The notes beneath the pieces are model-generated. The model was given only the letters and a program-made list of their open reading frames with translations. It was not told the DNA's origin and ran no database searches. A stretch of DNA of 64,000 bases from Chamaecrista fasciculata (taxonomy: Eukaryota > Streptophyta > Magnoliopsida > Fabales > Fabaceae): NCBI GenBank assembly GCA_003254925.1, contig QANZ01055228.1:62001-126000 (forward strand), read 5' to 3'. Shown one piece after another: positions 48,851 through 59,770 of the stretch. Within the stretch, counting starts at the first letter, position 1, and the number at the start of each line of letters is the position of its first letter. The translations under genes were made by a program, and so were the position numbers.

Positions 48851-49739
48851 TGAAATGTTTGAAAGAGTTTTGGGACACTTTAAAATTTTATTTTGAGGAT
48901 TTGGGATTAAAATGAATGAAGATGATGAAAAAGAGGGGGAATTGAAAATAATGGGATAAAATTTGAAGCCAGGGACCTATTTGACAACACAAAAACTTTT
49001 TTTTTTTTTAAATAATAATGCTGATATGACGCATAATAATGTTGATGATGTTGATTTTGTTGTTGAGAGGGTTTTTGATTTGTGGGGCTTGATTTTGGAA
49101 AAATTTGGGGGTTTTGATTTGTTTGTAGTGTACTAGAATGAAAATTGTAGTTGAATATAGGGATTTTTTGATAAATCATAGGTGCTCATTTGTCTTTTGA
49201 GGTTCTAAGGACTATTTTGATAAAGATCATAAACTTTTGGGATTAAAGTGTAATTAAATCAGGACCTATTCAAAAGAAATCTTATGAAAAGGAGAGTATT
49301 CTATGATATTAGAATTCTAAAGACCCTTTTATAATTAATTCTTTATGTTTTGATCCCTTTTAGTAAAGAGAAAGGACTTAAACGTATAAGAGAAGACTTT
49401 TTGGGAGATTTTTGACATTTTAACGTACATTTGCCATTAAATCCTAACAAAAAAACCTCAGGGGACCAAATCGCTAACGGAGCAAACCACGGGGTACCAC
49501 AATGCAAAAAAATTTCTTTCAGGGTATCGAAGGGGAACCGCCCCTAATCATAGGGTACCAAATTGCAATTTACCCTATTTTTTTTTCCATTCAGTATTTG
49601 AGACAATATTTTATCTAATTCAAATTTGATCTATCTTGCATATACGACTATGATAGATGGATTTTTCAACCGAAGCAGTTATATTCAGAAAATTTTAAAT
49701 ATGATTTTACTTAAGCAATACTAAACCACTTACTATTTA

Positions 49740-49945
49740 GATCGATTTTCTTTTTTTTTTTTTGGTATTAGGAAAGTTTAAGGGAGTTGGGCCCCTAGGA
49801 TTCACCAAGACCAAGACAGGTATTCAGACTCTATAGACGCTTACAAATTTCTTACCAACACAGCACTCACGTCAACAGTGCGAATCAAACTCACGATCTT
49901 ATGAGGTATAAGTCGACTCCTTATTAATTTGGTCAACCTTTAATT
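49740..49945 (-). mobile_element. SINE-like element
   Basis: On the minus strand it has a B-box-like GTGAGTTTGATTCGCAC preceded by GACTTATACCTCATAAGATC, and ends toward an A-rich tail (the T-run at 49751-49762 on the plus strand). The A box is weak and no target duplication was found. Confidence 0.45.
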
Positions 49946-50674
49946 TGTTCGCAATTTCTTAATCTTAGTGGATAATAAATAATTGAAGAGACATCATAAT
50001 ATCATATGAACAAATGTGCATTGATAGACACTAATATCATGAGGAAACCAATGATCAAAATAAGAAGTAGTATAATGAAAGTGATGATTCATATGATCAC
50101 TAATCTAACCAAGTAGAAGTTAGATAAATCACGACTTCAAATTCAAACCAAGTAGAAGTTATATATATGACATTATTCTATTTTATTATCGGTTTGAATC
50201 AACCTGTGACCTAGAAACTTCATCGATTTAAAAATTGGATCAATATAAGTTTTAAGAGATTAATATTATACTTTAACGATAAAAAGATATATTGTAATAT
50301 TTTTCATTCAACTCAGTGCTTTTGAAGAATTATGGGAACATTCTGAGTTATTGAAGTTGGAAGGAGTCAATGGGTATGGATCCAATAATTATCCAAGAAC
50401 GAGGAGTCAAAGTGTCCAAAATTGACCAACTAAGCTTCAACTCGACCCTTCGCTGTAATGTAATGATCATTTAATCTAGCAATCCAAAACGTGTGGAACT
50501 AGCCAAGGATGCACATAGATTATAGAATCCATCTATATATTTAAAATCATTTTTTCTGGCTAAATTTAAAATCATTACTTAAACTTGACTGAATGATATT
50601 ATTATTATCAGATATCCATAAAAATTTGCATTTACTCATTTCAATTCTTTTCATTTACATTATTTTTTTAAGTT
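49946..50674. other. Intergenic DNA without recognisable features
   Basis: AT-rich. The 15-base phrase CAAACCAAGTAGAAG type repeats once near 50110-50160. No gene is seen. Confidence 0.35.
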
Positions 50675-51084
50675 CAAAGTACGAATTTAGTCTTATATCT
50701 TTTGCTCAGTTATCAATTTGGTCCTGTATCTTTGTTACACTTTTAGTCTCATATCTTTTCAAAAGGTCTCAATTTGGTCTCATATTATTTTTGGTCATAT
50801 ATTTTTTGGTCAGGTTACAGATTTGGTCTTATATGTTTACAAAATGATCAACAATTAGTTGATTTTTTTACAAAGATATGAGATCACTTATGCACATGGC
50901 CCAAAAACGTAGAACCAATTCTACAATTGACCCAAATATATGAGACCACTTATGCACATGGCCCAAAAACATAGGACCAATTTTACAATTGACCCAAAAA
51001 TATGAGACAAAAAATACAACAAAAAAAAAGATATAATACTAAATTGAGAACTGAGAAAAAATATGAGATTAAATTTACACTTTG
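50675..51084. mobile_element. MULE-like MITE, CAAAGTACGAATTTAGTC ends
   Basis: Left arm words (TTTAGTCTTATATC, GCTCAGTTATCAATTTGG) are mirrored on the right in complement (GATATAATACTAAATTGAGAAC, GAGATTAAATTTACACTTTG). Exact ends and duplication are uncertain. An inner pair of near-identical 50-base units (GACCACTTATGCACATGGCCC) is also present. Confidence 0.55.
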
Positions 51085-51133
51085 GCCTTTCTTTAATTTA
51101 AGGGAAAAAAGGTAAAATTTAATGTCTAAAGAG

Positions 51134-51642
<509 letters not shown>

Positions 51643-51774
51643 GCAATCAAGTTGAATTTGAATATTCTCATCATAATTTTGCATAGTTGAATTTCTAACT
51701 TTATACGATAAAATATTTGTGGAAATGAAACTAATTAATTAGAGCTCCTCATGCAAGAAATTAATTAGGAACCT

Positions 51775-52260
51775 TTTTTAGTTGGCCAAAGTCCTATTTT
51801 GGTGCCTATGTTATGCTCATTGTTCCAAATAGGTCCCTCAGTTATTTTTCGTTCTATATTGGTTCCTCAGTTATCCAAAACTTGTCAAAGTTGGTCCCTC
51901 CAACGTTTTCCATTCATTTTTCTGTTAAAAAAAGAGGAAAAATAAACTTTCATCCCCAAAAGTTTTATTTTCTTATATTAAGGTCCTTTTCTTTTTCTAA
52001 TAGGATCAAAACGTAAAAAAAGGAAGTAACTTAAGATTTTAAGTGAATTTATCCAAAAACACAAAATCTCTCTCTCTCTTGACTGGCTTAGTGAGAGAAT
52101 CAAGTACAATAACTTGGAAAACAGAAAAGCGCAAGAGGTATTGGAGGAGGAATTGAAGGAACAACGCAAGAAAGGAGAGAGATACGTTGATTGAAGATCT
52201 GACAATTCAAAACGGCGATTTGAGGGAGGAATTGAAGAAAAACGAGAAGCTATCTCTCTT

Positions 52261-52311
<51 letters not shown>

Positions 52312-52597
52312 GTTTTTGGGTAAATTCACTTAAAATCTTAATTTACTTCCTTTTTTTACGTTTTGATCCTATTATAAAAAGAAAAGGATCTTAATATAAA
52401 GAAATAAAACTTTTGGGGATGAAAGTTTATTTTTCCTCTTTTTTTAACGAAAAAATTGATGGAAAACATTAGAGGGACCAACTTTGACAAGTTTTGAATA
52501 ACTGAGGGACCAATATGGAACGAAAAATAACTGAGGGACCTATTTGGAAGAATGAGCATAATAGAGAGACCAAAATAGAATTTTGGCCTTTTTAGTT
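51775..52597. mobile_element. MULE-like inverted-repeat element with possible captured coding piece
   Basis: Body 51784-52588 (805 bp) with arms of about 290 bp from GGCCAAAGTCCTATTTTGG to CCAAAATAGAATTTTGGCC. An exact 9-bp duplication TTTTTAGTT lies at 51775-51783 and 52589-52597. The centre (52081-52250) is not arm-like. It reads as coiled-coil protein sequence with one frame change (WLSERIKYNNLENRKAQEV, LEEELKEQRKKGERY, then EDLTIQNGDLREELKKNE). A (GA)n tract lies at 52264-52308. Confidence 0.8.
52264..52308. repeat. (GA)n microsatellite
   Basis: About 22 GA units at the inner edge of the right arm of the preceding element. The left arm has only a short CT run at the matching place. Confidence 0.95.
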
Positions 52598-52641
52598 TAT
52601 CAAATTAAGTGAATGTTAACATTTTTGCCAATAGATTTTTA

Positions 52642-53421
52642 CAAAGTTCAATGGTTATTAAAACCGGACCGGACCGGCCGGTTGAACCGAGGATCGGACA
52701 CCAGTCCGGTCCGAGCCACCCAAAGAACCGGCTAGGCAATGAATCGGTCAACAACCGTTCGAACCGGTCAATAACCGGCAAAACCGGAGTGAACGGCAGT
52801 TTTAAGGATGCGAGCGGTTCAGCTTCCTAGGTTTCACATAATTAAAAGTGGAATTAGGAGGATCAGAGTATACTGAAATCGAAGAGGAAGTGCAACAAAG
52901 GATTGAGAGAATCAGATGAATGAGAAAAATTAAAAAGAGAAATCAAATGCTCCATGTTCTTCAAACTTACACTTCCATCCTCCAAACTTCAATGGCGGCT
53001 ATCCACATACAGCACCACACAAGAAGTAGGGTTAGAGAAAGAAAAAGTTGGATTGAAAGAAATGGGCTAAGGGTAGGTAATCTTTTCTTTGGTGGGTCCA
53101 AAGGCTTTAAATGAGATGAGAAAGTCGAAGGTTATAAATGGCAAGTATGTCCAAAAAAAAATATAAATGGCAAGAAAGTTAAAGCATTATTTTTTGGGAA
53201 ATATAAAAAAGAAGACTACAACAAAATAGAATTATTAGAGGTTTAAAGGAGTTGGTCTCTTTTTTTATTTTTTTTTAATTTTGTTAGTATATTATTTGTT
53301 AATATATTATTTATTAATTAATTTATTCAAAACGGTCCGATCCCGGTTGAACCATTGAACCTTGAACCGCTGCTTCATTCGGTTCACTGTCCGGTCCGGT
53401 TTTAATAACCTTGCAAAGTTC
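52642..53421. mobile_element. hAT-like element, GGTTATTAAAACCGGACCGG ends, 8-bp duplication
   Basis: Body 52650-53413 (764 bp). The ends GGTTATTAAAACCGGACCGG and CCGGTCCGGTTTTAATAACC are perfect inverted repeats over 20 bases. CAAAGTTC is duplicated exactly at 52642-52649 and 53414-53421. Subterminal GAACCGG words occur at both sides. The open frames inside are not recognisable as transposase. Confidence 0.9.
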
Positions 53422-53941
53422 TTAAATACTTTTCTTAAACTTTATTTCATAAATATTTTTATTATTTTTTATATGATGATTAACATCTAAAAAATGACGT
53501 GTCATATTTTTATTAAAAAAATTATAAAAACTTAAATTTGTTATTTTGTTTTTTCTAGAAGAGTTGGGTAGTATGTTAAATGATTACAGTCCCAAATGTT
53601 CCACGGTGCGTGTGATTAAAATCCGGTGAAATCGTGTGTAACGAAAACGATGTTGCCTCACTCTTTCTCCTTATTGTCATTCTACCCACTTTCGTTGCAG
53701 CAACCTTCTTTCTTCCTTCCTTCATCTTCATATATATACAACTTCCCAATTACAAGTCATTCTATACCTAAAACCAACGCTTTAGCAAAATCTATACCTT
53801 CCCAATTAATCCTTTTAGGAAATTCCAGACTTGCCAATATATATAACTGCTTCTTCACACTTACAAATATATATATAGATTTCATTCAATTTACCCCAAA
53901 AAAAAACCAGAGCATCATCAAATTCAATTAAATTCCTTGAA
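53422..53941. promoter_or_regulatory. Upstream region of the small Cys/His gene
   Basis: Sequence before the ATG at 53942 with a TATATATAC stretch near 53733 and TATATATAG near 53870. A 101-codon open frame at 53626-53931 shows no family likeness and is treated as leader or promoter sequence. Confidence 0.35.
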
Positions 53942-54265
53942 ATGTCAACAATTCATCATTATAAGCAAATGAGACAAAGCACACGTTTGTGTTCGAGAAT
54001 GGAGGACCTAGCTCTTACTTCCAGAAAACAACGTTATTCTTCTATGTCGAGGACGCGCCAACCGCCTTGCACGTGCGCAAACCGGCCCGGTTCGGCCCGA
54101 TGCTCACGTCACGGTTACGTCATGCCGGAGAAGAAACGTCTGGGAAGTAAGGAGATCTTACGCCGGGCACTTGCGCCGCCGTCGTCGGCGTCGCGACGTT
54201 TGGGCCTTCGGTGGTTGAATTTCCGGCCCACTCCTAGCAGGCTCTCTGTCATGTCCTTGGCTTAA
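53942..54265 (+). CDS. Small basic Cys/His protein (serine-rich protein-like family), intronless
   Basis: A 107-residue basic protein. It matches from memory a plant-specific family annotated as serine-rich protein-like, whose molecular role is not established. The core is PPCTCANRPGSARCSRHGY (residues 41-59), a tight Cys-x-Cys...Cys-x2-His cluster that could bind metal. The conserved tail follows (KEILRRALAPP, LRWLNFRPTPSRLS, ending MSLA), which family members share. The first 40 residues are Arg/Ser-rich and less conserved, so a slightly different start is possible, though no better in-frame ATG is seen upstream. GC content is clearly higher than the surroundings, as expected for a real gene. 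A Gypsy/Copia composite begins about 340 bases downstream. Confidence 0.78.
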   Translation: MSTIHHYKQMRQSTRLCSRMEDLALTSRKQRYSSMSRTRQPPCTCANRPGSARCSRHGYVMPEKKRLGSKEILRRALAPPSSASRRLGLRWLNFRPTPSRLSVMSLA

Positions 54266-54603
54266 TTTTTTTTTAGCCCTCTGATTAAAGTTTATAGTTT
54301 TTTTTTTTTTGTGTTTTTTCGTAAATATTGTATCATATGTACTATGTACCATACTCGTTTGTGCATATATTAAAAGGGTAAATATTAGATTAATTATTCT
54401 TGTCTTTCCTCTCACTTCTGCAATGAGGCGTTTCTGGATTTTTTTTGGCCAATAATTTATACGCATGTGATACATTACTATTTGGGCGTACGCCTAATAA
54501 TAGGCCCTCGCTCCAGGCCTCTTGTAGGTACTTTGACACTCGGACTTACTCTTGCAGCCCACACTTGTTAAACTAGGTAAGCCTGACCATTTTCTAGTTT
54601 ATT

Positions 54604-55690
54604 ATTGGCGTCGACTGTGGGGATCCACGCCGTGTGTTCATCAACACGTGCTCCTCACCATCTTTTCCACACGTGAGCCCTCGTGCTCGCCTTTCTTGCT
54701 TTTTATCAAAAGTTAACTCACCGACGTTTATCTTGTTGAACTAGGTGAACCATATCTTGCTATGGCCAATATCGAGGACTCTCCCCATGATCACCTTCTG
54801 GAGGACGACCCCTCTGACTTCCAGGAGCACGCCCCGGGAACTCAGGAGGGCCACGGACAGGAGGAACATAGAGACGAGGGACCCTCTCGAACTGCACCAC
54901 CTGTGACCCAGACGGGCGCCACGCGACAGACATTCGAAGCTCAGGACATTATGTCCATTTTCCATGGGATGATGAAAGATCATACGGACGCCCTCCGTCG
55001 TGAGTTTCAGAATCTCTCCATTCACAACACTTCCACTGGGACGCCTAGGGATCCAATCCGGCCCGCCGCCACACTACAGCGGGTTTTGCTCAGAACGTCT
55101 CGGCCGTCGCAGGCTTCGAGGACGAGCCAGGCACCTTCATCCCTCAGAAGAGGCCTTTTGCGCTGTCCATTCAGCGTGACATCATTCCACAGGGCTTTAA
55201 AATGCTCGTGAAGATTACACCATACGAGCCCGCCGCGAATCCGAACTTGCACATGAAGGCATTCAACGCCGCTGTCCAGCTGGCGTCCGTCACCGAAGGG
55301 AAAAAATGCAAGTTGTTCCCAATCACTCTCGGCCAGAAGGGCCTTCACTAGTATGCCCGCCTCCCGGATTATTCCATCAGTACCTTTGAGGAGTTGGAGA
55401 CCGCCTTCCTCAAACGATTTGCTACGAGTATTATCTACAAAAAACCATCAACTGTGATGGCGGACCTGATCCAGGGTTCCAGCGAGAGTCTCCGGGACTT
55501 CCTCAAGCGTTTCTCCGAGCGCTGTCATGAGGTTGAGGATTTGGAGGATAGCGTGGCCATCCGCGCCTTTAAACAGGGGCTCCGCCGCGGTAATGTCTCC
55601 AACGAGTTGGCGCTCGCCAACCCAAAGACGCTTGAATCATTGCTCAAGCAAGTCAGCGAATTTATTGTTAAGGAGGACATCTTGACCACA
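54604..55690 (+). mobile_element. Ty3/Gypsy gag region with primer-binding-like site (degenerate, truncated)
   Basis: TTGGCGTCGACTGTGGGG at 54604-54621 resembles the tRNA primer-binding site that follows the 5' LTR of plant Gypsy elements. A gag begins at 54762 (MANIEDSPHDH). Its core domain is typical retrotransposon gag: PQGFKMLVKI, EELETAFLKRFA, SLRDFLKRFSERCHEVEDL and AIRAFKQGL. The frame shifts between about 55120 and 55200, and a TAG at 55348-55350 replaces an expected Trp. Similarity stops near 55690, where Copia-type sequence takes over. Protease and pol of Gypsy type are absent and no 5' LTR could be delimited. Confidence 0.78.
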
Positions 55691-55724
55691 TTGATACAGT
55701 TGGTAAGCCTCCTTACTTATACAC

Positions 55725-58015
55725 TTGCACTGGTTGACTCTTAGAGATGTTTTGGTTGTCCCATCTGCTGCTAAGAGTTTGCTGAGTGTAAATAAATTTA
55801 CTACTAACGATAATGTTGATGTTCTCTTTTCTGATAATCACTATCTTGTGAAGGACAAAGCAACAGGGGAGCCATTGTTGACAGGGAATGTATCCAGTGG
55901 TCTGCAAAATGAAGGGAGCTGAACCTTGGACAAGTCAGAGTGTGCCTCAAGCTCATGCAGTGTCATTAATGAAGGCTGTATCTCCGCCAAAAATACTAAA
56001 CAAGGATGAAGTACTTTTATGGCATTACAAATTAGGCCATCCAAGTGATAGAGTTTTAGGACAAATTTTACATCAGTGTAATTTTCGTTTTAGTCCTTTA
56101 AAACATGTATGTGAGGCATGCCAATACGGGAAAGCAAAGAAATTACCTTTTACTACATCTTTGTCTCATGCTTCTTCTCCTCTTGATCTCGTACACACTG
56201 ACCTATGGGGTCCTTCTCCTCTTCAATCTACTTCTAGCCATCGATAATACATTCATTTTGTAGATGATTTTAGTAGATACACTTGAATTTTTCCATTAAA
56301 GCACAAGGGTGAATTTGTTAATGCCTTCAATCTTTTTAAAGCACAAGTTGAGAATCAATTTAATAAGAAAATCAAGGCTCTTCAATGTGACAATGGTACT
56401 GAATATAAGCCCATCGCCAATATTGCTCAAAAATCTGGGATAAAGATGCGATTTACCTGTCCCTATACATCTGTTCAAAATGGTCGTGCAGAGAGAAAAC
56501 ATCGTCATATAGTAGAAGTTGGACTCACTCTTCTTGCCCAAGCTGGTTTGCCTTTGTCTTACTGGGTCGATGCCTTTCAGATGTCCACCTATCTCATCAA
56601 TCGGTTGCCAACACCAGTGTTGAATGGTGACAATCCTCTGTTTTTGTTGTATAATCGCAGTCCAGATTATTCTCAAATGCAACCTTTTGGTTGTGCGTGT
56701 TTTCCGTGTCTGCGACCTTACAATGAACATAAACTACAATTTCATAGTCAGCGTTGCATCTACTTGGGTCCAGCCTCAAATCACAAAGGATCAAAATGCC
56801 TCAGTTCTTCTGGCCGTGTGTATGTTTCTCGGCATGTGGTGTTTGATTCTTCTACTTTTCCCTAAAAAAATGGCTTCTTGAATCGTCGAATACCTTCTTC
56901 TGAGAATGATTGTATCATTCCTTATAAGATTGCCCCACAATTCTCGAAATCTGCATTTTTGAATGATGTGGCATCTCCAACAGCTAGTCCACAAGTCAAC
57001 TCTCCTAGCACACCAATTATTTCTAGTCGGCTAGATGAAGATGATGCTGATGACACTGTGGGCTCTCCTCAGTCAGGCCCAAATGTTCCTTTTCGTGCTG
57101 ACTCACAATCACCAACTTTGAGCCTCATTTCTACTAGTGCTGATCAGCCCACTCAGCCCTCTTCTACTACAAATCCATCAACTAATGTTAATCAACATTC
57201 CATGACAACTCGTTCAAAGGTTGGAATATTTAAACCCAAGTACCCTTTTGTGGGTCTTCTTTCCACCGAGTCCTCTGCTCTTTTGGCGCAAGCAGCAGAA
57301 CCAAAATCTGTGTCTCATGCTCTGTCTCTTCCCCATTGGAAGCGTGCTATGCAGGAAGAATTCGAAGCCTTACAGCGGAATAAGACTTGGATTCTAGTAC
57401 CATACACTGGCAATGAGAAGTTAGTTGATTGTCATTGGATTTTTAAAACAAAATTCAATCCCGATGGCTCCATTTTGAAACACAAAGCGCGTCTCGTGGC
57501 AAAGGGGTATCAACAAGAAGATGGAGTCGACTACAGTGAGACCTTTAGTCCGGTGATCAAACCCACAACCATTCGCGTCATTCTCACTCTTGCAGCTTCT
57601 ATGAACTGGGAAGTGCGTCAATTAGATGTTAACAATGCTTTTCTCAACGGCGTTATTCATGAAAATGTTTTTATGCGGCAACCTGAAGGGTTTTCAAATC
57701 CTTCTTTTCCCGGTCATGTCTGCAAATTGATCAAAGCGTTGTATGGTCTCAAGCAAGCGCCATGAGCATGGTTTGACCAACTAAGATGTACTCTCTTGAG
57801 CTGGGGGTTCTGTAATTCCAAGTCAGACACGTCTCTATTCTTTCTTAAGACAAAAGACACTTTCATCTTCATCTTGATATATGTCGATGACATATTAATT
57901 ACAGGTAACAACTCTGTGTGCTTACAATCTTTTGTTTCTAAATTGAATGCACTATTTTCGCTCAAAGATTTGGGCCCAGTCTACTACTTTTTGGGCATTG
58001 TGATCAGTAGATGTG
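55725..58015 (+). pseudogene. Ty1/Copia pol: pre-integrase, integrase and reverse transcriptase (broken)
   Basis: Order of domains: GAG-pre-integrase (RDVLVVPSAAKSLLSV; WHYKLGHP with CEACQYGK, the zinc HHCC unit); integrase with its three acidic residues in HTDLWGP, CDNGTEY and GRAERKH; and reverse transcriptase (KARLVAKGYQQ, LDVNNAFLNG, KALYGLKQAP, YVDDILITG at about 57880, LKDLGPVYYFLGI). One frameshift falls near 55900 and in-frame stops at 56245, 56284, 56863 and 57763. Otherwise one frame is kept to about 58010. Gag, protease and RNase H parts are missing, so the copy is dead. The short stop load suggests moderate age. Confidence 0.88.
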
Positions 58016-59405
58016 ACCGCACCCGTCGCTAGGTGGCCAAAATACCGGAATAAAATGCACTATAGTGGTGCAATCCGAGTCGATCTCTCGAGGAACTTTT
58101 GTGCAAGGTTTAAAAGCAAACAATACCAAATTATCATAGTTGGGAGAAAGCAACAGAAATTTTGTTCTTTGATTGTTTTCTATGACCTAAGAAGATAATT
58201 AAATAAAGCGATAAATGTTTTTGTGTTTTTGATTTAAAGGATTGAATTGAAAGAAATAATAATACGAATAGATTAATCAAATTGAGAAAACACCCGACAG
58301 AGCAATTGGATTAAGCGATCATTACTAATAAAGATAAACGGAGTATTCCCACACAAATCATCCTAAGATAGTCACTAATAACTTAATGACCTAGATTAAC
58401 AACCCTATCATGCAAACACCTTAAACAAGATAGATCCACAATAAGTATTGAAAATCTCATTCAATTGATGATAAAAGAAAATCAAGAACCATCATCTTTA
58501 TAACAATAAACATTGTCAAAGCTATACATCTATAATTATAACCAAACCAGTGTAAACTCAAGGGCTATAATTAAGATATAATCAAACAATAAAACCAAGT
58601 TCCTAATTAAGAATCAGAATACCAAAAAGTTCTCGGGTTCAACTAGAATTCAAGAACAATAAAGTAAATCCTAATTCTAGTGTGAGAAAAACTCCCTAAT
58701 GGTGAAACTCTAGTTCATGCTTTGCTCCAATGCTCCTCCGGGTATGAGTGTTTAGCCGTTCATGGTTGACAGATGAATAACTTCAGAATTTGCTGCCATG
58801 ATCTCAAGAAAAGCTTCACACGATAAACCAAATTGCTAACCGGGATACGGAAAGTGTAAAACTCTCTCTCCAGTAGTGTGTAGCCTCCCTCTGACTTCCA
58901 GACCTCTCATATATCTCATTTTTGGCTCATCCCCAAGGAATTTAGGTCCGAATCATCCAAATCAGGCTTGGGCCTGTTAAATTATGAATTATCGCGAACC
59001 CACCAAGGCTGTGCGTGGCAGCGGTTTTTCCAGAGAAGCCCGTCGCGGACACGCCGCGGCTATGCATGGCGGGGGTTTCTCCAGACTTTTGATTCTTCTC
59101 GGTTTGGTCCCTGACTCGTCTCCAAGCATCCTTAAGCCTTCCTTGAAGTATTTCAACAGTTTGAACTTCATCAAAACCTATCAAGAACATCGAGAAATTA
59201 AGTGAATTCTCAAGATAAAGAGGATCAATCAAATAATAAAGATTAAACCCGAGAAACCGACAAAATTACTCACAAAATAGTCCAAATAATGTCAAACCTC
59301 AAGGCATCATATTTCATCATAAAAGGACATAAAGGCATGCAAATGAATCCTAAATGAATATAAAATGCCCTAAAATGTCTCTAAAATATATGATGAAATA
59401 TGGAC
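58016..59405. mobile_element. Insert of another non-coding LTR-type element inside the Copia copy
   Basis: Copia similarity stops at about 58010 and resumes at 59423, with about 1.4 kb of unrelated DNA between. The insert starts TGTGACCGCACCCGTCGC and continues GTCGATCTCTCGAGG, wording I associate with plant large non-autonomous Gypsy-like elements. It has no ORF of note. A 19-base phrase TTACTCACAAAATAGTCCA occurs twice (about 59267 and 59409), the second at the right junction. The true element limits and target duplication are not resolved. Part of the Copia RNase H region was lost. Confidence 0.5.
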
Positions 59406-59422
59406 AAACTTACTCACAAAAT

Positions 59423-59520
59423 AGTCCAGATTGTCTCACCAAGGCACTCTCTGTTTCTCAGTTTACATTCTTTAGGGACAAACTTGGGCTGTCTACAACA
59501 CCCTCTCGTTTGAGGGGGGA
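59423..59520 (+). pseudogene. Copia pol C-terminus and polypurine tract
   Basis: The frame gives SPDCLTKALSVSQFTFF, RDKLGL, and SRLRGDV, the conserved end of Copia RNase H/pol. A polypurine tract TTTGAGGGGGGA (59509-59520) lies immediately before the LTR. Confidence 0.8.
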
Positions 59521-59770
59521 TGTTAAGACAAATAATTAATTGTCATTATATGTGCTAATGTGTATTAGTAGTAGAAGATTCTCGTAGCCTTTTGTATAGC
59601 TGTATAGTGTACACGTGTCTGACTATGATTGTATTTCCCTTACTCCTGTAACAGAATTATTAGGGTTACACTTTATATAAATGATGAGCCGTTGGATTGT
59701 ATTGAAGCATCCAGTATATTCATATCCATTCCCTGAGCATTTTATGGTCTGTCTTTCTTGCATCTAAACA
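59521..59770 (+). mobile_element. Copia 3' LTR
   Basis: About 250 bp, starting TGTTAAGACA right after the polypurine tract and ending TCTAAACA. TATA-like CTTTATATAAATG lies at 59671-59683. No matching 5' LTR was found in the window. Confidence 0.75.

Larger units (their letters stand above)
46946..49575. mobile_element. Pack-MULE-like element with 0.77-kb inverted arms and a captured SEC61 gamma copy
   Basis: A 2630-bp element. The left arm (46946-about 47712) begins GGGTAAATTGCAATTTGG. The right arm (about 48809-49575) is its near-identical reverse complement, ending CCAAATTGCAATTTACCC. Both sides abut TATTTTTTT-type runs, consistent with a 9-bp duplication blurred by T-run slippage. The 1.1-kb centre holds broken SEC61 gamma coding DNA with its leader, a second unidentified coding-like stretch (SNSDWDFAEAAQRL, about 48400-48500) and TTTAGGG-like repeats. 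No transposase is present. Long arms, gene capture at DNA level and shared terminal words with nearby MULE MITEs support a Mutator-type Pack-MULE. A foldback element of another class is the alternative. Confidence 0.8.

Noticed and set aside
47334..49179. Matching 66- to 99-codon open frames (MIYQKIPIFNYNFHSS start) on opposite strands
   Set aside because: They lie in the two inverted arms of the SEC61-bearing element; their likeness reflects arm identity. Composition is low-complexity with no protein family match.
53626..53931. 101-codon open frame upstream of the small Cys/His gene
   Set aside because: Low-complexity composition, no family likeness and TATA-like runs inside it; treated as promoter or leader.
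55022..55348. 108-codon minus-strand open frame
   Set aside because: Antisense shadow of the Gypsy gag; the plus strand carries the recognisable domain.
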